This document shows, piece by piece, positions 45,061-56,110 of a stretch of DNA of 64,000 nt (positions are counted from its first letter, which is position 1; each line of letters opens with the position of its first letter). Location: positions 27,093,640 through 27,157,639 of the forward strand of contig NC_135781.1 of NCBI RefSeq assembly GCF_028453695.1, given 5' to 3'. The notes under the pieces are model-generated. The model had not been told where the DNA came from. It was given only the letters and a program-made list of their open reading frames with translations, and made no database searches. The stretch comes from Augochlora pura. Lineage: Eukaryota; Arthropoda; Insecta; Hymenoptera; Halictidae. The translations under genes and the position numbers were made by a program.

Positions 45061-45990
45061 TTATCTGGTCATTTCGATAGTGTTAAATAAACAGAAGCAG
45101 TGTCTCCGTGATATTAGCTTGTCAAGCAGCACTGACTGACTCAAAATTCGCGGTCGACGGCATTTCGTCCAGCAGTCTCGCGGCAACATTCGACCTCAAA
45201 GCTTGCTGATTCACGAGAATCCCAGGCCAGAACGAGTGCTGCGCCTCGTTCGACCGTGAACCGTTCCTTATGCAAAAGAAAATGCAAAACGGCAGCCAGT
45301 TCAGCAGCCCGGCATCGCGTCCCAGCGGATGTCCGTCGGTTGTAAAGCGTCGGTCAGCTCGTGTTGCGGCTTTCACGCGGCTGAGAGCATCGGGAATCTC
45401 GGCCGCGTATATTTCCAGGCTGCAACGGTAGCCTGATGAGCTTAGCACCGCATACATCTTTTCGAGCCGCGAGTCCCCGGCTTTTGAGGCCGGCCACAAT
45501 CCATTGTCCCCACCCCGCGTTAAGATTCCGACGGAGTTACGACGCCGTCGGCTCGCAGGTGCGCACACCTTTGTCGATGTCGCCCGCGTTCCCCGTGACG
45601 CGGAGAATTCGACTATCTCCCGCTTTGTTAGCCGGCTTTGACGTGGATATTAGGTTCCTGCGGGCCGCGGCTGGTAATTCCGATTTTAAAGGAACTCGAC
45701 GGCGAGCGCGCGATGTTTCCCGCGAAACTGGGCCGCGTGCGGCGACGCAGGCAAATTATTTTCGGGAAGATAACGAGCGCGTCGCGGCGCATTCGAACGC
45801 GAACCCGTTTGTCCGCGGAATACAGGATATACACCGCCGCTGCGATTTTTCCCGACCAACCGGAAACGTCTTCGCGAATTTCTGAATCGCGAGCTTTCGC
45901 GTTTGCTGAGCCGACGGTATTTTTACTCGCTGCTTTTCCGGCTCCGTCTAGATGGTCTCCTGCAATTAGGACGTCTGATTAATGCTAGGT
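45061..45990. other. CpG-rich block
   Basis: Frames 45122-45568 (minus, 148 codons) and 45436-45885 (plus, 149 codons) overlap and neither has a domain. Confidence 0.4.
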
Positions 45991-46615
45991 TCATAGAACT
46001 CCGAATAACGAGTCACTATCTTGTTAACTTAAATAAGTTATTTAATAGTCGTGGCGAATATTAAAATAATAGAACAAATAATTTAATTTTGCTTTTACGA
46101 ACTGAGAAAAGAATGCCTGCTTTCAGTGCTCCGTAAATTTACTGCTAAAATAATTGAATTTTAATTCATACTAATTTCTAATGACCAGAACTTAACAACG
46201 AGATTAATTATTATAGAAAATAATTTTTACTCGAATTTTTAATACTCTGTCGCGGTTTATAAATTGTTTCTTTTTAAATGTTTCGTAAAATCTGAAGAAA
46301 ATGTAAAGAAATGTAAAAATCCATGCTATTGCCGTCAAATAGATTTTTTTTAAATAACATGTATTAAAGAAACAGATAACAGTTCAATTAAGGGGCTTTT
46401 ATAAACATTTCTAGTTTTAGAAACGCAAATCCCAAGGTTCGCTGTCTTTTATTATTATTGTTACGACACGTTCAACGCTTTTATCTCGTCCGCCATTTGC
46501 TTCGCTTTTTACGGTTCGGAACGGCGGAGAAATTTCAAATCAGGAGTCTCTCATGGTGCACGCGGGAAGTTAGTGCAGTTAATAAGCGAGAGCACGAGGC
46601 AATGCATCCGATATA
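45991..46615. other. AT-rich stretch
   Basis: Nothing recognised. Confidence 0.45.
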
Positions 46616-46642
46616 AAGAGAGAAAGAGAGAGAGAGAAAGAA
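46616..46642. repeat. Short GA tract
   Basis: AGAGAGAAAGAGAGAGAGAG on the plus strand. Confidence 0.9.
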
Positions 46643-47364
46643 CCGTCGGAGAATTTGTACGGAATCAGTGTTAATTTGGACGCATCCCTATCGTTCCCAT
46701 TCCCGGAACAGCCGGCTCAGCCCCGCCCAGCGCACCCGAAACATTTTTCCGTGGATTTTCATACAGAGGAACCTTCATTAAACTTTCCTGCGCTGCGTGT
46801 ATTTTAATAACAAGTCCCGGGATCCGCCGGTGCACGGCCGCGCGTTTATTAAACGTAACACGGCCGGCGTATCGTGTCTAACATAAGGAAAACAGAATGC
46901 CGGGGGTGCGCGCCTACCGATAATGCTTCTTTCGCGTTTTAAATATTTTGCCAATAAGGAAACATTCCTTCGCGACGAAATTATGAAAATCATTACCGCG
47001 CGATTTGCTCATTAAAAATTTCAGCCGACCCTTTTATGATTCTGATATATGAATGCAAGGTTTTAAATGTATTAATTTACGATTAATAAGTCGTTAAAAT
47101 TCGTTCAATATTGAATGAAATTTATTTGAATTTATTCAACACACCCGTCTCGCGGGATAAATATTATAATAGAAATGAATAAAAATTAGAATAAATGTCA
47201 TATTGTTACTTACATTAAATAGCAATAAGGTATCTGATTTTAATACTTTTTAAATCTAATGTTAAATATTTTTATAAAATGTATAATATATTATACATTT
47301 TTTTCTGCTGTCTCTAGAATTATTTTTCTTCCATTCATAATATTCGATAAATATAAGATTAATT
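46643..47364. other. CpG-rich then AT-rich stretch
   Basis: Nothing recognised. Confidence 0.4.
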
Positions 47365-47800
47365 ATGACCCACAGTAATTGTATCCTCTATTTTATAACC
47401 GGTCGCGTTTTTCCTGGTTGTCAATGCAAAATGGAAACTACACGGAACACGTTGTGCGGTGAATTATGGCAGCGGTTTGTGCGCAAAGTTCGCCAGTCAC
47501 GGCGCTTATTTGGTCGTCGAAATGCAAGCTGCATAGAGAGGCGACGCAGCATTGATGGATAAATTATTCGCAGTACAGAATGTCCTCAATAAACATGTCC
47601 TGCGATAAAGTGCATCTTGGGCATTGCATTTTGCACGAGGATCGAATGGAGGAATCTGCAATGGAGACCGCTGAACAGTTGCGCCGTATTTTTCATACCG
47701 AATACCGGATTCTCACGCAGGGTTGTATAATGCTTCCAAAAGAATTTCCATCGAAATACCTTAATTTACAACGTTGCCAATGTTGCTGAATAAAAATTAA
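47365..47800 (+). other. Two short adjacent frames, weak coding candidates
   Basis: Frames 47365-47562 (65 codons) and 47580-47789 (69 codons) follow each other on the plus strand. The second is acidic to neutral with Cys pairs at its end and is followed at its stop by AATAAA (TGCTGAATAAAAATT). The GC content is intermediate, so openness is less expected from composition than elsewhere. No family recognised and no splice junction could be assigned. Confidence 0.15.
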
Positions 47801-47810
47801 TCTGTATGCG

Positions 47811-47905
47811 TTAACCCTTTGATATTGGGAATAACTAGTCTGAGGCACTTCTAAAAATTGCTAAATTATTTTTCTAAAGAATTTTCACTTTAATAATGCG
47901 TTCGA
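47811..47905 (-). mobile_element. TTAA-MITE family B, diverged terminal fragment
   Basis: TTAACCCTTTGATATTGGGA followed by ATAACTAGTCTGAGGCAC corresponds to TTAACCCCTTGCACTATAAT followed by AACGAGTTAGACTCGTGG at 54426. Order and spacing of the TTAA, the C-rich word and the decayed palindrome are kept. The opposite end was not found. Confidence 0.4.
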
Positions 47906-48420
47906 TAGCAGCACCACTAGTGTATACATTGTTGTATTATAAATTCTCTGAATACAAAAATTATATAAAACTGTATAGTTTATTTTTGTATATTCTGATA
48001 CTAGGATATTCTATTTTATAATAATTTCATTCAGGTTCGCTACTAGGTGTATGTATATATATAATACGTGTGAAAGATGTATATATAATACAATGACTAA
48101 ATAATAAGGTAATTAAGTTATTAATAGTTATTAAGTTTAGATAATAGAACCAGAATATTGTCACAATAGATGTTCGAATAAGGAAGTCTCTATTGTGTTC
48201 ACAAATTAAAGTTAAGGTTCTTTACATGAAATATAAAATAGTGAACGTATTGAAACATAAATCTAAACAAATGTTAAACTTTCAATTTAAGATTCTTAAA
48301 AATTTGTATACAGTGAAAATAATTATAAGAAATATAAATGGTATTTTGTGTTAAAACTACCGAGAACCTAAATGCAACTAACAAAATATAACTACCGAAG
48401 AGAAAATCGAGCATGTCGCT
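47906..48420. other. AT-rich stretch
   Basis: A TATATATAATAC word pair lies near 48053-48092 (two copies about 35 bp apart). Nothing else. Confidence 0.4.
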
Positions 48421-49196
48421 AATGATCTCGAAGCCGACCCCTAAACCCCGCCTAAAAAAATGAAGAAAACATTTATACGCGTAACAGAGTGGAATCCAGC
48501 AACGAACCGAATGAACAAACAGACAGAGCCGTATCGGGACAGCTTCGTCGATGCATTGGCCAAATATTATTCGAGCAAGAAAGGATGCTGTTTCGCCTTG
48601 CCGGGGGAAATGCGGGATTCGTCGGTACTTTTCCGCGCGGCTTTTCTCGAAATTCAAATGGGTCAGCTTTTTGTCCCGGCCAGGGCGATGTTCTCCGGCG
48701 TCGTCGCTCGACTTCTTCGGCTTGTTTTTATGTGGGTCAGCGGGCGTTATTTAACCGAGCCCCATGCCGGCGAGACAGGATTTTCTCAGCCGCGGCCTCT
48801 CGTTGTCGTCGCTGGTCTCCCCTCCCTCCCCTCTCTCTCCTCCTTCGCACCACCGAGAACCATTTCGGCGGACACGTATTACAGAAACAACGCTTAAACC
48901 TCGTCCAGTTAGAGTCGTTAAACTTCGAACCGCACTCCGCGTAGAGCTTTCAGCGGCATGTTTGCGCGCGGCAAAGCCGCGAAACATTCGTGGCCCGTAT
49001 GGCCAACCCTCCCCCCCAACGACGAAAGTCGGTTTGCAGGGAATTAACCGAGACCCGGTTGATTCCGGTGACCGATTGCCGCCGAGCCGAGTCGATAATT
49101 GTCCCGCAGCGCATTTCGAAAATTCCCTGCGACACCGCCGGCCGTTCCCATCGCCCTTTGTTACGCTTTATCTTCGATAGTAGAAGTCGTTTAGTG
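48421..49196. other. Mixed to CpG-rich block
   Basis: Plus-strand frames 48460-48897 (145 codons), 48489-48944 (151 codons) and 48764-49180 (138 codons) overlap in three phases, and a minus-strand frame runs through 48274-48657. No domain in any; simultaneous openness argues for composition. Confidence 0.35.
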
Positions 49197-49620
49197 ACGA
49201 TGGAGGGATGATGAGATGATTAATTATGTTTAGAGTCTTCTATGTTATATAATTAATATTATTATATTATATTAGTGTAGTATGTCGTAACGATGAAGGG
49301 ATGATATGATGGCTAATTAAGTCTAGAGTCATCTATATTATATAATTAATATTATTATACCTTATTATTATAGTATAATATATAGAATCGATAGAGGACT
49401 AATAAGATGATTAAGTAGCTTTAGATTCTTCTATATTATACAATTAATATTATTATATTATATTAGTATAATATTCAGCAACGACAGAGGCATGATAAGC
49501 TGGCTAATTAAATCTAGGGTCATCTATGTTATGAAATTAATATTATTATAGCATAACATATAGAAACGATGGAGGGTCGATAATATGGTTAATTAACGCT
49601 ATCATTATATTATATAATCA
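49197..49620. repeat. ~93-bp minisatellite, about 4.5 copies
   Basis: Unit anchors ACGATGGAGGG or variants start at 49197, 49290, 49387, 49481 and 49566. Each unit continues with GATGGCTAATTAA, TCTAGAGTCATCTAT and a TTATATAATTAATATTATTA core. Alternate units look more alike (GATGGCTAATTAAGTCTAGAG type versus GATTAAGTAGCTTTAGATTC type), hinting at a ~190-bp higher-order unit. Confidence 0.92.
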
Positions 49621-50239
49621 TTACGTAGGTATAGCAGCACCTTTCTGTCATCCCAGATTGATTAATCTCCAAAAAATTATTTCTATTAATTACATTTAAC
49701 AAGTAATACATTCACAACCAATTCGATCAATTAAATTAAGGGATTTACAAGTGAACAAGTCGCACACTAGTCCAGATTACACTGTAAAAGTTAACCAAAT
49801 CCATAATGAATATTTTTATCACCGTCAGTATCCAATCCAGCTCGTATCACAGTGAACAACAATGGATCGTATTTTTACTAAATAAAACTCGGGTTTCTCT
49901 CGTTCGACCCACGCGGTCCGCGAACGATACGGGTCAAACAAAAATTATTTTATCGGCGCGAAAGCAGTTTTTAATATACACGTACGTACGGATAGAAGTA
50001 ATCGTTAAATAAACACGATCCGGCCGTTGTTTTTTTCCTGTCCGCCGGCGACGTTTTTTTTTTCTCTGTTATCCGATCGATGCGCTTTCGTCCCGCAGAT
50101 CCGTAAATCCGAATGCTTACACGTCACCGCAGAAATCACGCGTGAAAAATCCCCGCGCGCGCTTTTACTTGTCTCGCGTTCTCATTCTGGCCAGATATTT
50201 TTCCATATTTCTGCTTGTTAGGTAGTAGAGCGCACGGTC
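49621..50239. other. AT-rich then CpG-rich stretch
   Basis: Nothing recognised; frames 49806-50012 and 50027-50221 have no domain. Confidence 0.4.
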
Positions 50240-50283
50240 TAGAGAGACGGGGGGGAAAGAGAGATAGAGAGAGATAGAGACAG
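50240..50283. repeat. GA/GATA-rich tract
   Basis: Purine tract on the plus strand with G7 and repeated AGAGATAGAG words. A CT-rich counterpart lies at 50347-50365, so the two could pair. Confidence 0.88.
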
Positions 50284-50940
50284 TACGGTTTATCACGGCG
50301 AAGTCTCTTCCTCCCAATAATTCCACGGGAATATCCGTGTTCATACGTCTCTCTCTTTCTCTCTCGGCGTGACAGAGCCGGGGACGGATTATTTCAACAA
50401 TGTTCTCCTTAGACGACGGTGAGACGCGACATTTCTCGAGATTAAAAAAGCTTCGATCCGCGCGGTTACCGGGCTTCGATGCCCGGCGACGACCAGAAAA
50501 AGACGACGCGTATCGCGTTTATGCATTATTCATCGATCGAAGGGAAATAAAATGTCCCGGCTGTCACTGTCGGCGAATCTGCTCGCTCCAATAATGTTCG
50601 GGCTCGGATGCCGCGGACTTCGATCCCTACGTGTAACACAGACCCCTCCAACCCGCGGCGGAGGGGGAAGTCTGTGCACGCGTTCCCGTGCTTCCTGTTA
50701 TCAGCTCGTTACACATCGAACGTAGTCGCGTTGTTCGACCGCGACCCAGATTTCCCTAGCTTGCTTTTCTAACGTTCCGCGGAATTATCCAAAATTCGGT
50801 CGCTGGTTTCTACGTAGCGGGGTCTTCTTATCGAAGCCACTCGGTGCCAAGAGAATATTGGAGAAATTATTTCGATGCTTCGATGGCGATAAAGTGCGTC
50901 TTGAATAGTCAATTTGTGTAGTGCTTTTAACGAGGGAGGA
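50284..50940. other. CpG-rich block
   Basis: Nothing recognised; frame 50400-50594 has no domain. Confidence 0.4.
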
Positions 50941-51240
50941 TATTTTTAGGACTATTGCTTCGGCTTTTTTTTAATACAGCCTTGAGAGTCGTCGTTATAA
51001 GATTATTAAGAATTTTTTGTTATACTGCGTTATATTATAATTATATTAATATTATTATATTATGTTTAATATTATCTTGTAACAGTTATATTTTACTACA
51101 TATATATTATACAGTTAGATTTTATATTATTATTATATTATAACTACATCATATAAAAAAGTTATGTTTTATAATATTATTATTATACTACTTTTATATT
51201 ATGATATATAGTTATATTTTATATTAGTAGTGTTTTTTTT
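50941..51240. repeat. ATT/TATA low-complexity stretch
   Basis: Irregular TTATATTATAATTATATTAA words. No clear period. Confidence 0.65.
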
Positions 51241-51855
51241 TATTAATAGTGCTTGGGTGTCGGTAGTTTTAACATTAAAATAAGAGACTAGTTTTAAAAG
51301 TTCATTTAATTTTATTTTCAATATTTTCTGACGAATTCTTCTTGATCCCAGAGCAATTTCTCAAAGAATTTCCGAGTCGCTGCATATTAATAGCAATAAT
51401 ATCGAGAACGTACGAGCAGATACTGTAGTCAGAAAATTGAATTCTCCGTTCCCGGAGAGAGGAGAACGTCTGAAGGTACTGGACTATCTAATTTGTAACA
51501 TGGCCTGTCACGCGAGGAGAAAGAATATACGGGGGGGGGGGGTTGCAATTTCAGAAAATCTGTAAGCCCGCGGTAGAACCGGTGTCTACTTTTGCATCTG
51601 ACTTTCTGCGAGCATATTTCATGTTGGACAGATACAGTGTCCAATATCCTGTAGGACGTTGGTTCTCCGCGACTATCCAACAATCTTTCCATCTATCTGT
51701 CCATCTGTCTATCTGCTGGTTCATGCAAAACGTCGACCGAATCGACCGGAACCTTGCTTCTAATAATATTTATAGAAAGATTGAAATTTTATCAAAATTA
51801 TTCGATATGATATTTATAATAAAAAATTCAAAGTTTCCGGTTTAATGTTGGAAAT
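51241..51855. other. Mixed stretch with a poly-G run at 51531-51542
   Basis: Twelve consecutive G at 51531-51542. Overlapping frames 51429-51692 (minus) and 51543-51845 (plus) have no domain. CCATCTATCTGTCCATCTGT at about 51690 is a short (CTGT/CTAT) tetranucleotide patch. Confidence 0.45.
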
Positions 51856-51859
51856 ACCG

Positions 51860-52360
51860 AGTCCAAATGCAAGTAATGTTTACATTATAATAATATGATA
51901 TATAATAGTATAATGTAGTATAAACGTATTATATAATAATAATATAAAGTATAACTATGTGATATAATATGAACATTATACAAGAATAGTATAAAATATA
52001 ACTATACAATATAGCATAAACATGATATAAGGATAGTATAAAATGTAACTTTATAATATAATATACACATAGTATAATAATAATAGAAAGTATATCTAAA
52101 CACTATAATATAAACATAATATAAAGTATAACAATATAGTATAATGTGAACATATTCTAATAATAATATAGAATATAATTATATAATATAATACAAACAT
52201 GATATAAGAATAGTATAAAATATAGCTTTATAATATAACATACACATAGTATAATAATAATAGGAAATATATCTATATAATATAAAATAACTATAAAATA
52301 TAATATAATCGTAATACAATAATAATATATATACAATAAAATGCAAGATAGTATAAACTA
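51860..52360. repeat. AT-rich satellite with ~177-bp higher-order period
   Basis: A 90-bp segment starting AAACATGATATAAGGATAGT at about 52018 recurs at about 52196 as AAACATGATATAAGAATAGT with few differences over its length. Smaller variants of AGTATAAAATATAAC recur between them. Hence short AT units nested in a longer tandem unit. Confidence 0.85.
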
Positions 52361-53015
52361 TACATTTACAACACTGATAAGATTGTGTAAATACGCGTAT
52401 GGAATAAGGTGGAAAGCAGGGAGAGGGTCGGCGAGAGGATTTCTCAGAATCCAATGATCGGAGAGTTATAGGTCCGAGACACATCGGATTAATATGTGCA
52501 GCGGGTCCCGTGTTACACAATAGTTCTGAATTGGGCTGGCCCCTAGCCGCGCTTCCGTCTCTGCCACTACCAATTACAGAAGCTCTACAGGAAACTTAGG
52601 CATCGCCGTACAACCGTGCTCGTGCTGCCGGTCTATAACTTCGATAATGACATTTCGCGGAGCCCTCGTCGCCAAGCATTAACGAACTTCTGACTGGAGG
52701 TCGAATTTTTTTTTCTTCTTCTTCTGAGAGTCGAAGTAATTTCGCTAATAGCTTTCGCGAGCTTCTTCGCCCGCAGTTCGAGCCGGTCGGGAATTAGAAA
52801 CCTCCTCGTTTGACTCCGGCTGGACCACATGTCCAGCTACAATGTGTTACGATGCTACATACTATACCGCCGTCGCATAAATATTTAATTTCTTGCTTCT
52901 CCATTTGTTCGAATAGCAATTTAGAAATGTGCTAGAGTCATATGTACATAATCTGATATATGATTTTAACTGAACGGCGCTTTATTAGCAGAAATGAGTA
53001 GGATAAGATAATAAA
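52361..53015. other. Mixed stretch
   Basis: Moderately GC-rich segment 52390-52860, including the start of the minus-strand frame 52179-52520. No domain. Nothing else recognised. Confidence 0.35.
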
Positions 53016-53344
53016 CAAAGTGTCTCAAAAGTTATTTTCAATCGAGAAATAAGATGATTTGGAGTAACTTTTTCCTTAGCGAAAATTAAATCCGCATCTT
53101 CGTTTGCGAGTTATTAACGAAATACAGTGACCAATGAGAGGCGAGCACGGCGCGCAAAGTCTAGCTCCGTTCATTAGCTCGATCGCTTCGCGCCAGCTAA
53201 TCTTACCTTTCATTGGTCAGTGTTTATCATTAATAACTCGTTAACGAAGCCGCTGATTGCATTTTTGCTAAGGAAAAAATTACTTCAAATAACCTCATAA
53301 ACACATCAGTCCTCAATTATATGTGACTTTTAAGCTACCTTGTA
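53016..53344. mobile_element. CCAAT foldback MITE, copy 3 (most complete)
   Basis: The left arm reads CAAAGTGTCTCAAAAGTTAT, TGGAGTAACTTTTTCCTTAG, CGAAAATTAAATCCGC, GAGTTATTAACGAAATACAG and TGACCAATGAGAGGCGAG. The right arm is the inverse: CCTTTCATTGGTCAGTGTTT, TTAATAACTCGTTAACGAAG, TTGCTAAGGAAAAAATTACT, and outer TGACTTTTAAGCTACCTTG. The inverted repeats cover most of the element, leaving a short palindromic centre with GATCGCTTCGCGCCAGC. No coding frame. Confidence 0.87.
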
Positions 53345-53760
53345 TAATTTAATCAATAAAACAACGGTCGGAACATATAAAATATCGCGTACATAATAAA
53401 TATTCATGCAGATGATAAATAACTCTGCAGATGGACTCGTTAAAATTATTCAGGACCGCAATAATTATATATTCAGCTTGCACGAACATTTTTATTTAGC
53501 GGAATCCGCCGCAGTCTGATAACAAATGAAGAACGTCCGAACAAAAGTAATGCCTTTGATGTAACAGCCGCGGGAATTGCTCAAACGCGACGCGCAACAA
53601 AAATGAAATAAAACCTCGCGAATTATTCAGAATTAGAATCCTGTTAATCCGCATGGTCGCGAACGATTTGCATAAATATTCGATGGTCCGTGCTCGTTAA
53701 TCGCGCGGTGAACGATGTTACAAACGAGGGATGGCCACTATTGTAATTACGAAGAAAATG
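53345..53760. other. AT-leaning stretch with CpG islands
   Basis: Nothing recognised. Confidence 0.4.
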
Positions 53761-53764
53761 AACG

Positions 53765-53965
53765 GTACAGTTATTGTTAGTAATAGCTGCAGATTCTGCT
53801 CGTAAGTTTCGGAAGTTACAGGGAACGACTCTCGTAAACTATGTTAATCCCATTCGTTCTGGGTGCATAGCTGATGACAGTACAATTATTGTTAATTGCT
53901 ACAGATTCAACTCGCGAGTTTATGAACTTTCTGGGACGGGTGGGTCTCATAAACTACGTTAATCA
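53765..53965. repeat. Diverged ~113-bp tandem duplication
   Basis: GTACAGTTATTGTTAGTAAT, GCTGCAGATTCTGCTCG, TAAGTTTCGGAAGTTACAGG and CTCGTAAACTATGTTAATCC in the first copy match GTACAATTATTGTTAATTGC, TACAGATTCAACTCG, GAGTTTATGAACTTTCTGGG and CTCATAAACTACGTTAATCA in the second. Two copies only. One 62-codon frame spans it. Confidence 0.8.
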
Positions 53966-54425
53966 CGGGGAATCTTCGTACAAAACGTTTGTAATTCGTT
54001 TAGTTTAATTCTCTTAACTTTTTAATGGTTTCACGTAATTCCGGCGAACTTCTTACTCAATCGTATTCAATGAACGCGCACCATTGTTATTAAAGGACGA
54101 ATCATTTCTATGATAATCGCGCCGTCGCTGTGCACGAGTAATAATTCGAACAATTTCTCGTTCTAGATTAATTAAAAAAATTCTTTACTCGGATAATACG
54201 AAAAAGTAACAGGAAAAAGCGTTTTCTATTCTATCATTTTATTCCAATAAATTATATTCTGTATGAATTCCTGTAAAAAAAGTCTTATAAATTAATATCG
54301 ATTGATTATATTCGTTTGACAGTGTCGAAGAAAATTTGTTTGGACTAAATATGTATTTTACATTATGAAATAAAATTTCATTTATCAGTCTTTATCTCAT
54401 AACAGTGATTCGAATGGAAGGTTCG
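53966..54425. other. AT-rich stretch
   Basis: Nothing recognised. Confidence 0.4.
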
Positions 54426-54600
54426 TTAACCCCTTGCACTATAATAACGAGTTAGACTCGTGGTAAAGATTTTATTGTAATATGAATATTATTAATTTCT
54501 TCTGCGTCGAAAAAATTGTTCGATCCTATTAGGAAAATGATTAAGTACGAATAAGTGCTAATCGTCGCATTATGAAAGGATTGATAGTGCAAGGGGTTAG
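54426..54600 (-). mobile_element. TTAA-MITE family B, copy with perfect terminal inverted repeats
   Basis: TTAA at 54426-54429 is followed by CCCCTTGCACTAT; the right end is the exact reverse complement ATAGTGCAAGGGG followed by TTAG at 54597-54600 (one base from TTAA). The perfect inverted match is 16 bp when the flanking TA is included. The subterminal near-palindrome ACGAGTTAGACTCGT lies at 54447-54461. Total 175 bp, no coding frame. It looks the youngest of the family B copies because its ends are undamaged. Confidence 0.88.
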
Positions 54601-54960
54601 ACTTTGCTTTCGAACAAGTTCTCCGAATCTTCTGCATTGACAGGAGCCAGCCGCGGTCCCAGTAATTCGCGAGTACGTTCTGGAGCATCTATCCGGGGCC
54701 GGCCGGAAGTTTCCGGCAGCCGCCGATTCCACGGTTGAAACGCATCGCATGAATATGGCGAAGAAGTTCCGTCGCCGAAGTTGCCGGCCGCGAGGGAGAG
54801 AGCGGCCGCTCCGCGAAAGAACTCAAAGTTTCTCACGTGCGTGCTTTATGGTGGATATCGGGGGACGGCCGGCATTCAAGTGCCTCGCGGAGGTTCCTTT
54901 TTGTCGGGCGAATAACGACAGACCGCTTTTATTCTCCGTCTTCCGCGGCAGCCCGACCCC
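54601..54960. other. CpG-rich block
   Basis: Overlapping frames 54541-54750 and 54597-54836 (minus) and 54749-55096 (plus) have no domain. Confidence 0.4.
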
Positions 54961-55072
54961 TTCCCTTTCTCTCTTTCTCTCTTACTCTATCCTAACAGCT
55001 CTCTCTCTCTCTCTCTCTTTCCCTATCCTCTCGGCTCTCTCTGTCCTCTTCCCTCTCTCGCTCCCTTTTATT
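54961..55072. repeat. Interrupted (CT)n tract
   Basis: About 110 bp of CT-rich sequence with a 16-bp pure CT core near 55000-55016. It gives a Ser/Leu run in frame 54749-55096. Confidence 0.92.
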
Positions 55073-55640
55073 CCCGCGGAGCGAAGTGTCTTATAAACTT
55101 TCCGCGTCCCGGCCCGCGCTCGAGTTATTCCCGTCAAATATACGGGACGCGGGGGGCACCTCCCCCGGAACCGGGGAACGCGGCTGGAAAATTTACAGGC
55201 GCATTTTACGGTTCAATAGCGGCGGCGAACGCAGCTGTCCGGGCTCTTCGTTTCGCGAATCTTTGTTTACGGCGCCGGAATCGGCCCCGGCTAGGGACTC
55301 GTAACCGTTCGCGGCTATAAAGAAGACAGCAGCCTTAAAAAGGGACTCCGATGCGACGGTCGCCGCGCTTAAACTCGCCGGGATTACCTCTTCCCCTCCC
55401 CCCTCCCCCTTGGCAGCCTCGCGCGTTGCGTCTCTCCGCGGGAAAACGGCAAGCTCTCGTTATTTATCGCGGCGTTCGCCGCTTTTCAAGTCCAATCACA
55501 ATTGTATCGAAGACTTTGCGCGCTCGTCGCGAGACATCGCCGGGTCCCGACGTCTTCAGTCTTTTCGAAGCGGAAATCAATTTCTGCTCGGCTCCGGGTC
55601 CTTGAATTAGGGCTGCAAGATTTTATTTCGCGATTTATGG
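55073..55640. other. CpG-rich block
   Basis: Frames 55351-55605 and 55410-55610 overlap and have no domain. A CCCCTCCCCCCTCCCCC patch lies at about 55394. Confidence 0.4.
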
Positions 55641-56110
55641 GAACGGAATATCGCGCGGATTGAGGATTTTATGCGTTTCGAAATAAAGTCGGGCGAAATT
55701 TTATTCGAATAATTGATAGAAGATAAAGATTACAATTTTAATCGATACTGTGAAATAATTATTCAATCGGATGGGACATTTATTTACATAAAGATTGATG
55801 AGGTTTTAGTCGAATAAAAATTTATTCGAATACATAGAGAGAATAATAATAAATAGAGAATTTATTACTCGATTAAATAGATAGAATGATTTGTCGTGAG
55901 TAACAACTAATCATTAATTGAATAAAATATTCGATTAAAAACCAATCATTTTAATAATTTATCGAATGTTTCATACTAAAAAGGATTCATTCGAATAACC
56001 AAATATGATAATTTTCTACTCCATTAAATAGATAAAATATTTAATATCGAATAATCTTTATTCGAATAAAACTCCTCTTACCTTCATCCGAAGAATCAAA
56101 TAAATGCGTA
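55641..56110. repeat. Degenerate ATTCGAAT-rich stretch
   Basis: TTTATTCGAATAATTGATAG, AAATTTATTCGAATACATAG, GATTCATTCGAATAACCAAA and TTTATTCGAATAAAACTCC recur at irregular spacing. Same vocabulary as the ordered arrays at 38.04, 43.6 and 62.9 kb but no fixed period. Confidence 0.65.
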
